Assembly: GCA_010094045.1 (NCBI GenBank) | Contig: ML986595.1 | Coordinates: forward strand, 248,001 to 312,000 | Length of the DNA: 64,000 bases | Source: Lojkania enalia | Lineage: Eukaryota; Ascomycota; Dothideomycetes; Pleosporales | Direction: 5' to 3' | In this document: positions 55,293 through 64,000 of the stretch, in pieces | Position numbering within the stretch: position 1 is the stretch's first letter | How the letters are laid out: the number at the start of each line of letters is the position of its first letter | Notes under the pieces: model-generated | The model's input: the letters and a program-made list of their open reading frames with translations, nothing else | What the model was told of the DNA's origin: nothing | The model's database searches: none | Made by a program: the position numbers and the translations under genes

Positions 55293-57410
55293 TTACGGAG
55301 TCCTGCTCACTGTCCACGAAAGCATTGCCATATCGCAGATACGAGCGGTGACTTGCTGTGTCCCGCCGCGGCATTCATAGCTGATAAAACCCATCGCAAC
55401 GTGCAATTTATTCTGGTCACTCTCCGGATTGTTGTCTACTAGAGGAGGAAGGTGGTTAGGGAAGCCGCGTGTTCGGTCGCCTATCCGCCGTGCGATAGCG
55501 ATAGAGTAGATGGCATCGCGGACTTCGATTGCCTGTAGCACGTTTCGCATCGTGCTGAGGGCAAAGTCGGCATGCGGTTGTGCATCGTTGTCGGCATACA
55601 CGACAAAATCACCCAACACTTGCCAAAACTCCACCTCAGTCTTCTTCACAGGCGAAAGATCGGGGGGGTATGGAATGTGACGGTGGGGATTATCATCCAG
55701 CCTTCGGTTGGTCAAGAGGGACTCCAAGATGTCAAACCGTGCTCGAACTTCCTTCAAGGTTATGTCCTCATCGGCGCTGGGATTTGTAGTCCCATTGGTA
55801 CCGTTGGTGGCCGGAGGCGACTGTTTACAAACACCTAGCATGTGCCAGATGAGTCGAGCCTCTTGACTGAATATGCCGGCCATTTCAGCCGAGTTGGCGC
55901 GATATTTCACGGTTTCTGTAAAATACATAGCTTCCTCGTGGAGACTTTTGTCACTGAAAATCCTATTCAAGGCGTTGCTATTCGTGGAAAACCACTTTGT
56001 CTCTAGGATTGCATCTAATCCATTGCAATAGTCATTCGTGTATATTTGCGCAAAATCTTTGTCAATCTCCGTTGAAATAGAGTCACCCCGGGGAGGAATT
56101 TCTGGCGGATTATGATTACCAATTGGAAAAATATCGCTCATTTTAATAGGTCTAGCTATAGACAGGTCAGAAAGGCACTTCAGGTTTTGAACTGAAGATC
56201 TAGGAGTGACTAACCTTTCACCGGTGGAACATCAGAGGCTGCAGACGAATAAGGACTTGCGCTTCCAACTCCTTGCCTTAGGGCAGGATTCACGGTATGC
56301 GCACCATTGTAAGGAGTTTGGCTGGCGTGCATCCCTGGTTCGGCCGCGAGTGCAGGGTCAATTGCAGAATTGTTGAAATTTTCGTGCTGTGGTTGTGTTG
56401 AACCAGTTGGGGGGATCGGGGGCACGTAGCCGGAACTAGTAGCAGGCGCGTATCCTTGAGGCACCTGACCAGTATAAGATGCCGTGGTTGGAGGAGCTGA
56501 TGCTGGGACGGAGGCCTGATGTGGAGTAGAATTTGGTGCCGGTTGTATTTGAGCGGGCCCGGGTTGTTGTTTGAAAATTGGATCGTATCCGAGGCACTCA
56601 CGCTTGCTTTTCTGGCAATTTCGACAGACGGGATGGGCTTCGTCGCACTGCTAGTTGTTAGTGAAGGTGTCGCGAGGGTGTGAGGTCGGATTAGAGGTTG
56701 AGCATTGTTTGGATCTCGCTTCTTTGGTGGCTCGGTTACAAACTACCGCTGTCTCGCGATGCCTGCACCTCGCACCTCGCGCTTATACACAGCGATCTTC
56801 ACGTCGCGCGCAATTGAGAGCTAAAACTCACCTTTATTCTCCTCTTGCGACAAGTCAGGCATCCCGTCTTTGTGCGACGCTTGATTTCCTTTTTATGACG
56901 TCCACCCGATAATATTCTCTGCTCCCCCTGCGGAAGTGGGTATCGCATCGCAAGATGTGGCGCGGCGTTCATGTTCATGGGCTGCCCCGGCGGTGGAGGA
57001 TGGGTTGGATGGGGATAATACTGCATTCCGTGCTGCGGAGGGAGCGACGAGCCCATGGGCTGGCCTGAAGGCTGCTGCTGCTGCTGCAGCGGCGGCGGCG
57101 GCGGCGGCGGCGGGGGTTGCGGCTGGCCATCTTGCAGACGTATCGGGGGGAGATTCAGTGGTGGGAGATTCATATTCGCGCCTTGCGGCGATCCTCGATA
57201 TGGCTCAGGATTAGACTGGCCCTGCGGCGGGGGGTAGGTGTAGGTGGGCTGCATCGACGGTGAAGGGTAGGAGTGCGGAGACGGATAGGATGTTGATTGT
57301 TGTCTCGACTGCTGGTTCGCCTGATCCGCCATGCTGGACTGCGAGAAGTGCGACGGCGCAGGCGAGTATGGTGCAGAGAGGGTTGGAGCTTTGGAAAAAT
57401 CGTGTGACAT
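55293..57410 (-). CDS. Zn2Cys6 binuclear-cluster transcription factor
   Basis: Fungal C6 zinc-cluster regulator. Exons on the minus strand are 57410-56832, 56647-56215 and 56155-55293, giving 624 residues. The N-terminal 170 residues are rich in S, P, Q and Y, including a run of nine prolines followed by glutamines (encoded by a CTG/GCG-repeat tract at 57070-57115). The zinc cluster is near residues 185-215: KTGCLTCRKRRIK joined to CDEAHPVCRNCQKSKRECLG, that is CX2CX6CX6CX2CX8C, with the first intron (184 bp, long for this genome) inside it. A Pro/Thr/Ala linker leads to a conserved C-terminal domain starting ARPIKMSDIFPIG and ending QVTARICDMAMLSW. The domain has helices such as EAMYFTETVKYRANSAEM and VRDAIYSIAIARRIGDRT. 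I cannot assign target genes; the neighbouring region has no obvious pathway cluster. Confidence 0.88.
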
Positions 57411-60400
57411 TCACGCCCAGCGGTGAATGGGCGGCGATGGTCCCACCCAACACAGCGTCGAAGCTGGCAGCTTGAGGATGGGAAGTTGAGAGGACACGGC
57501 AGCGAGGATCGCGTATGCGTCTGGTGGAAAGATAGCCGGCGTCAGACCCAAGCGAGAAAGCTTGACGTGGTTTGGGACTGCGGAACGAGGCCACAGGCGA
57601 GCGAGGAGGGAGGGCAGAGAACGGCAGGCCGGCCGAGATGCAGGTCGACGGTAATTCGGACAGATCGGGGTCGACTAGCCAGGGAGCCGATGAAATATAG
57701 GATCCAGGGGGCGCTGCTAGCTCTAAGACTCTGGGCTCTGGGATTCGGGGACCTCGGCCTGGCTGCACTACGCAAGCAAGCCACTGGCTGCTGGGTAGGT
57801 AGAGTATACCGTCGTTACCGTCTAGTCGCGGAGCGCGGTGGTGACACTGCGAGAAAAATCAGCGCTGGGCGCTCGAGGCTGCTGGGGCGCGCACGCTGCA
57901 CCAGCTAGAGAGTCTGGGAGGGATAGCACGGCGGCGCGCAACGGGGGCGACAGCAGCAGAGGGCGGAAGCCTGCGCCAGGACAGGAATGCTGCGTGATAA
58001 ATGTTGCGAGAGAAAAGGGTGCTGGGTGGTGCCGGACGCCCACGTCTATTGGCCCTGCGCGGCAGGCGTCTGCGAAGCTAACGCCAACGAGAAGGTAGAG
58101 TACAGCACGGCCTGGTGGCGGTGCCTCCAGGCATGCGTAAAATAAAATAACGATGCAGCGCGCGCGGGTGAAAGGGACCGGCGGCGGGACTAACACTGTG
58201 TGCGGTACTGACCAGTTCTCTCTGCTGATGCTGGAAGTGGATGGATCGCTGGGCTGGCCTGCCCGCAAGCGAGCAGCGAGGTAGCTATCCGCTTCGAGCA
58301 CGTCGGGCGGGCTCCACGTTGGCGGAGCGCGGGATCGAAAAGCCGCCCTGCAAGCAATCGTCGGGGGCTACACGCGACGTCGAGGCCGGCGCCGAGCGAG
58401 CGAGGGGACGGGACTTGCGATCGATTCTTCCAAGGTTGCGACGAAAGTGTACGACGAGGTGTGCGGCGGCGAGCAGCAGCAGCTGGGGGAAGAAAGAAAA
58501 TCGAAGGCCGCGCGCGCTAGCTGTTTCGGGCGTAGCCAAGCCGTCGCCTCTATCAGGCCTCGCTCAGTCCCCACGCTTCCCACAACCTTCTCTTGCGCCC
58601 TCGCAGAGGCGCGTGCGTCCACCAGGCCTGGGCGGAGTGAGGACGTCCATGGGTTGCGTGCAACGGCTCGAGCAGCGTCGTCTATACTGCCTCCATCGGG
58701 GCGCCGCGTATCCAATACAATGCATGCAGCAAGGCTCATCGACCCGCATTACACATCAACGCTCGTTCAGCTCAGCTGCAGTTTGCGGCCAATTGCTGCG
58801 AGATGGGGCCACCGGCCCTGGCCCGATCCGGACTGCCAATCTGTTCAAGGCTGATATTGCAGTACCTGGCGGTTGGCGTTCTCAGTGGTTGGGTTTGGCG
58901 AGCGAGCGGGCGGCATGTTCCTCTGACGCCTCCGCTCGGCTCGTCTATCAGTTGCGTCGTCTACCCCGTCTATATACCTTCTCTATTCCGACAAGAACTC
59001 TCTTCGTCTGGACGTCGCGGTCTTTTCTGCCTCCAAGCGCTTTGGCAATCGCGCGTCGGGCGGCCCTAAGGAACGGGCTCAACCAACCCTTAGAGTGCTT
59101 GATGACACGGCGCGTTGGGAGAACAGGGGCGTGGGCAGTCCCGCACGAGCGTTGGCCGGGCCGGCTATCCACCTTCAGGTTGTGGTCGGTCTGGGTATCA
59201 ATACATCAGCGGCCTTTGAAAAGTGGCCTCTAGGCGCTGACGAGACGAGGTCAAGTCCCGCCTGTGCAGCGTTATTTCCTGTGCCATTTATCCGCCAAAC
59301 AACCAAATCTCTGAGAACTGGCCTAAAGTCCCAGCCACCTTGAGCACGACGTCCGCATCAGTGCGGTAAGAAAGACGGTGAATGCGCCGCATGATATCGA
59401 GAGCAAGCGTGTCTTGATGTTGGGGTAGCACTCCTTGGGACTAAACTCAGCCTGAGTTCCGAAAGAAGAAGCCTGTGTTACCGGAGGCTGTCAACGGATA
59501 ATACATTGTGTAAGGCCGTTAGAACCGTTGCCTGACGTCGACTTTCGTGACATGTGCTGTGTAGCAGGAACAATTAGGCTGGAGCTGCTCATCGATGGCC
59601 CTTCATGCCGCATGCCGGGGCCCGCAAAAAAAGAGGGCAGGCAGGCATAAACATCCTCTCGGCCGTACTGGGACCATATTGATCAATAAAATTGCAGAAG
59701 AACACGAAAGAGTTGAATGATCTTAGGTCACACCCACTAGATACGGACGTAGAGGGGGGTGTGATGGCTGGAAGTGTTTAACGTGCTGGAGACGTAATAA
59801 ATCGGCGTGCGCAGAAAAAGCCTCTGTGTGCCATGATTAGCTGTCCACCTAATGGCAGCACACTGAGCAGTTCTCTTGCAGCAATTGTCTTGAATTGATT
59901 TGGTTCCTTGTGAATCGCTGCGCGATATGAAATTCTCGTAGGATGTCGTCTCAGTCGCGAATCAAGCGATCTTCGTTAAGACCCGTCCTCGCCAAAGTCC
60001 CTCACAAGGACCACCCTGCAAGTACGACATGTTAGGACAGCGGGTTAATGGTTTCTAGAAGCCTTCCAGACGCCGCCAACCGAGCGCCTCTAGCTCGACT
60101 TCAGGATTTAGTCGAGCATGTGCGTCTTTTCCGTCGCAACCCTGCCGACCGAAACAGATTTATTAGCGGCCCGCGTCACTTCGTGTCTGCACTTCATTAC
60201 CATGAGTCTCTGAGAGCGCATTCCTCTGCAATCAGTAACATCCCACGTTGAGCGGTTTGTGTGCGCGGTCCGGTCGCTCGCCGAACCACATCCGTTGATT
60301 CCGGTACTTGGAAAAGAACTATATGCAGGTATCCTTTTGACGAAGCATTTGTTTTCATAAGACAACACGAGGTGTAGCACATGTTGGAGCGTGCACAGGG

Positions 60401-61153
60401 AAGGACCTCGCATGACGAATGATTCTCCTGCGCGACTATTGGCGTCTAACTGCGGACCGCATCCTGTAGCGATAGCAGGAGTCTCGCATCCAATCCGCGC
60501 GCGGCAGTCGCCGACAGGGTAAAAGCAACAGGATGATATGCACAACAGGCTTCGTACCAGTCAAAGTTTGAAGTGTTAGCAAAATCCTTGCGCGGAAGTC
60601 CTCGGGCATTAGCATATCCTCGGAGGAGACCCTCCATAACTCCGAGTTTCACAGTAGAGAGTGACAAAAGAAGGTTTTTTCAGTCTGAGCGGATACTTGC
60701 TCCTAGGAAGAGGCAGAGAGTCTAATAAGAAGCTACGCTCCTCGAAGCGAATTTTCTCAAGTCCTTTGGACTGTCTTCTGGCGTCATAATTTGTTGTTGA
60801 CATCAAATTTTCATAAACACTGGGTTGTGTTCATCAAGACAGTAAAGTAGTAGTTTAATTATACAGAACAGAGAAAGTTAAAAGGGTAGCCGCATTGGGG
60901 AAAAAGATGGTATTGTAGCTGCGACGCTACCGATCGCCACAATGTTCGCCCTAGCAGTCGTTAACCCGCACTATAGAGGCCTTTAGCAGGCATGGTGTGC
61001 TGTTGGGAGATTCCTAGGTAATGAGCATATGCAATCTGTATTCTATTCCCCCGCTCTTTTAGTCTTCGAGATCTATCTTTGGGAATTTTCTGGAAGCCAG
61101 ATGACTGTCCTCTAGTATAATTGTTCAGACTTTTCCCGCATGGCCAGCCATGT
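57411..61153. other. 3.7-kb gene-free region upstream of the Zn2Cys6 gene
   Basis: The first 1.9 kb (57411-59330) is very GC-rich and open in several frames at once, including a 330-codon plus-strand frame I do not accept as a gene. It probably holds a long leader and promoter of the regulator. The rest (59330-61153) is mixed and shows no gene or repeat. Confidence 0.55.
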
Positions 61154-63434
61154 TCACATGCCCATTTGCTCTGGCACAACGCTCCTCAATACCCCGGTCT
61201 CCAACGCAGATCTCACGTTTGAAATGTTCCACTCTTCCATCGCGGTTTGAGTCTAAATTTCGCGTAGTCAGCTTTAAATTCTGCATGATCTTCGCTCCTT
61301 CTCATCTGGGGCAAGACGAGAAAGGGACCGTAGCGCTAATATAGGGTGAATCAGGAAGGCGCCATCCGTAGCATCGTCGAATTCCTGCATGCTGTTCGGA
61401 GATCGCTACTTTATACTTCAACAAGGCGAAGCGGCACGAACGCGCTGCACTTCGTCAAATATCGATAGCGACATGTTGCGGCGAGTCCCCTACTCCCACG
61501 ACGATGCATGCCTTGCGTCTCTTAACCATTGCTTCTTCATATGCGACGATGTTTTCGGGAAGACTAGCGCTAAAGAGATGGGGCTGCACTTACTTCATAA
61601 GTCCAAGTACCCATGTGCGGCACAAGAATGACATTCGGGTTGGCAATCAATCCAGGATGCACATTCGGCTCGTCTTCGTACACGTCTAGTCCGACAGATG
61701 CGACCTGGCCGCTATTCAAGGCCTCAACTAAGGCTGCTTCATCTATTATAGCGCCCCTCGCTGTGTTGACAATAACGACGCCCTTTTTCATCATTTGGAG
61801 TTCGCGAGTCGAGATCTTGTGATGAGTGTGTTTCTAGGCCAGATTAGTCGGATTAAATCATCACCCTTTGTATTGAGGGATGTCCAAAAATCGGCAGGTC
61901 TTACTAATGTAAGCACATTCACTCACATTGAGAGGTAGATTGAGACTGATCACGTCACTTGTCCGAATTAGCTCCTCGAAACTGACGTATTGCGCACCTC
62001 CTGCGAGCTCTTCGCTGAGTCTGCTTCGATTGTGATATATGACGTTCATTGAAAATGCTTCGGCCTTCTTCTTTAGGTTTCGCCCGATACCACCCATTCC
62101 CAAGATTCCAAGCGTCTTGCCCTGCGGATCACGACCGAGCGGTGGTGGAGGATGGCCGCGCCATTTCCCTTCCCGAATCGACATCATGGATGGATTAAAC
62201 CGACGGAGTGAGCCAAGAATGAGGAACATATTCACGTCGGCAGTGCAATCGTTTACGGTGTTTGGTGTATTCGAGACCCTGATGCCTCGATCGGTGCAAG
62301 CATGGACGTCGACTTGATCATATCCGGCCCCTACAATATGGGATATAGTAAGCCTTTGAACAAATATTATTATGTTGCCAGCAGTTCTTCTCGCGCACGA
62401 TCAAACTTCAGAAAGATCGCGTCTGCGTGCTCTAGCAAGTCATCAGCTGCGTATCCCACCTGCGCTAGGGGATGATCTCGGATGTGGGCTAGAGTCTGAG
62501 CAATATCCGCTGTTGTCGATTTTGGAAGAGCCTAAGCTACTCAGATAGGTTCCTCCATTGGTATCGTATCAAGCTCTCCATTCCAGTCGTATAACCATAA
62601 TGCTAAAATCGGTGGGTAGCCATAGTCCGACTTTCCCGAAGCACGGCGCTAATTAACCATTTTATCAAGCAAGCCTTTTGCATCTTTCGATAGCGAAGCT
62701 GTGAAATAGCGCGGCCGGATCTATCATGCTCGGAAAAAAAAAAAAAAGAAAATAGAAAATTTTTTTTTAAACAATGGTGACCACATCTTGAAATCGTGAT
62801 GAGATCCCATGGATAGGCCCGCTCCCTATCAGCTGTTTCGAAAGCTATCACCGAAGAGAACGATCAGACTCTCATGAGAGCGTAGCCATGATTACGCGAT
62901 TTATGCATGCAAAAGAGAAGAAGCCTCGGCGAAGTAAACAAACAAATTTATCTCAACTTACCATTGTGACACACAAACTTCACGCTGGTGGGAAGAAGCC
63001 TTACCAACTCTGGGTCAAACTTTCCCGTAATACTCAGACTCTCGAATGTCCGATAGATGACGGTTGTGCCATTCAATTGTCCGCTTCTGCATTCGTCAAG
63101 AAATTCGGCGCGGCAACGGGCCTGCGTGTGGACCAATTCGGCGAGGGAAGACAGGGAGTTCCATGATTCGTGGGCACTGTATTTGAGAACTTAGTAAGAC
63201 CAGGGTGGAGACATAGCGGCTAATAAATTTGGGGAAATGGAGGCTAGGAGGTACCGGCATCCAATGCCAGAAAGGCATACGAGGTGATTCACCATCCGGT
63301 ATCGGAAGAATGCCTCGAAGGATCTAAACCGAGGAAATGCTCGAAAGAACTCACTGTTCGATTTGCCCGAGCAGGAGCACCTTGGGCCTCGTCATGCTAC
63401 TTCCAACAGGGCCCCGAGGCCGAACGGAGGACAT
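61154..63434 (-). CDS. D-2-hydroxyacid dehydrogenase (glyoxylate/hydroxypyruvate reductase type)
   Basis: NAD(P)H-dependent reductase of 2-keto acids such as glyoxylate. Exons on the minus strand are 63434-63355, 63176-62962, 62330-61927, 61833-61594 and 61252-61154, giving 345 residues. The N-terminus has RPKVLLLGQIEH joined to AHESWNSLSSLAELV; VKFVCHN joins to GAGYDQVDVHACTDRGIRVS. The dinucleotide-binding loop is LGILGMGGIGRNLKKKAE. Catalytic residues are present: Arg in VNTARG (about 259), Glu in YEDEP (about 288) and His in VPHMGTWTYE (about 306). The last exon supplies TQTAMEEWNISNVRSALETG and the end VVPEQMGM; without it the frame would stop after TYEVSAAPSL. Intron lengths are 178, 631, 93 and 341 bp, very unlike the rest of the window; the 631 bp intron contains a coding-like block ending in a stop. 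Second ATG at 63395 is an alternative start. Confidence 0.9.
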
Positions 63435-64000
63435 GATACGCTTCCGGAGTTTCGCGAAGCTAGAGGTAGGTGCGTCAATTGTTAGTTAAGCAAGAGATTT
63501 TCTGAAGAGTTGAGATGGGTGTCGAGAAGTAATTGCTCGAGGCGCCAAGGTTGCTTGGAGCATGTGCTGGCGTGGACGTTCTGAGGCTGATGTGAATTCA
63601 AAAAGAGCCGCCGTGAACGTAGAAAGTGGCAGTGACGTAGGCGAGACACCAGCGAAAACTGGGAATACGGGCGTTTGACCGTGGAGGTGAATGGGGATCG
63701 GCACGACAGATGGAGTAGGAGAAGACTGCCTCGAGCTGATATGGAGTGCGGCGATTGAACACTCACAAGATAACAGTGTCTCCTGTCCCTCTGGTAGGAC
63801 ACGACTCGGGCAGACATACCCCGCGTTCTTAGGTGCGCAAGAACGGCTGCGACGTCTTACCCTACAGCCACCTACTCTCCTGGAAAAATCCCCCAGCAAA
63901 TGCGCTCAATGGACGGGGAAGAGGAAGATAGCGGCGAGGCCGGAGGAGAAGAGCAAAGGGTACGCAAGCAGCAGTCGGCTGCAGTGTTTCGGGGATGCGA
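63435..64000. other. Right-edge region upstream of the reductase
   Basis: Promoter side of the reductase. A plus-strand frame from ATG 63900 stays open to the window edge, but 33 acidic codons are too few to call a gene. Confidence 0.45.

Noticed and set aside
58241..59233. 330-codon plus-strand open frame
   Set aside because: It lies in a very GC-rich leader region where several frames are open at once; its Arg/Ser/Ala-rich translation shows no domain and no splice logic.
61570..61600. Apparent C-terminal truncation of the reductase
   Set aside because: The missing C-terminus is encoded downstream at 61252-61154 behind a 341 bp intron.
63900..64000. Possible start of a plus-strand gene at the right edge
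   Set aside because: Only 33 codons of acidic low-complexity sequence are visible before the edge; cannot be judged.

Overview
The window is nuclear DNA of a filamentous ascomycete (Pezizomycotina). The evidence is about 40 mostly 46-65 bp introns with GTRNGT donors and CTRAY branch sites close to the acceptor, together with families typical of the group: a Zn2Cys6 regulator, a DUF3824 protein, GDE1 with SPX, ankyrin and GDPD parts, and a kelch-transmembrane protein. I could not place it to genus. All gene models were built by hand from reading frames, splice signals and protein-family knowledge; no search was run.

Layout. 1-3324 (minus): 5' part of GDE1, a glycerophosphodiesterase, running off the left edge. 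5009-6228 (minus) XAP5/FAM50 and 6441-8806 (plus) a UBA/AT-hook nuclear protein form a divergent pair. 9217-10403 (minus) is mitochondrial ribosomal uL2m and 11320-13001 (plus) B-type cyclin. 13902-15005 (plus) is a HIT protein. 15222-16241 (minus) is mitochondrial ribosomal uL10m, head-to-head with mitochondrial prolyl-tRNA synthetase at 16543-18398 (plus). 18664-20137 (minus) is an Rxt2-like Rpd3 subunit, head-to-head with a TRAPPC11/foie-gras protein at 20625-24580 (plus). 25005-26089 (plus) is a mitochondrial glycine carrier (Hem25), 27163-28905 (minus) a DUF3824 protein and 30561-33033 (minus) a CLC chloride channel/transporter. 

33474-38205 is bounded by a 55-63 bp inverted-repeat pair (47/55 matches in the core). 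It contains one intronless gene for a 761-residue protein that I do not recognise. I read it as a candidate undescribed TIR element and as the best lead in the window. 

39525-41777 (minus) is the kelch-transmembrane protein. Next come a 5-kb gene-poor stretch, an unrecognised protein (46797-48434, minus), a CHORD-CS co-chaperone (48887-49952, minus) head-to-head with a glutaredoxin-like protein (50227-50585, plus), and an HpcH/HpaI aldolase (50855-51882, plus). A gene-poor stretch leads to a Zn2Cys6 regulator (55293-57410, minus). Another leads to a glyoxylate/hydroxypyruvate-type reductase (61154-63434, minus), whose introns are unusually long.

Four genes serve mitochondrial translation or heme supply (uL2m, uL10m, ProRS, Hem25), and two of them share one short intergenic promoter. 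Splicing oddities include a predicted 4-nt microexon and a GC-AG intron in GDE1, a 12-nt first coding exon in the cyclin, and introns of 408, 631 and 341 bp that carry unexplained sequence.
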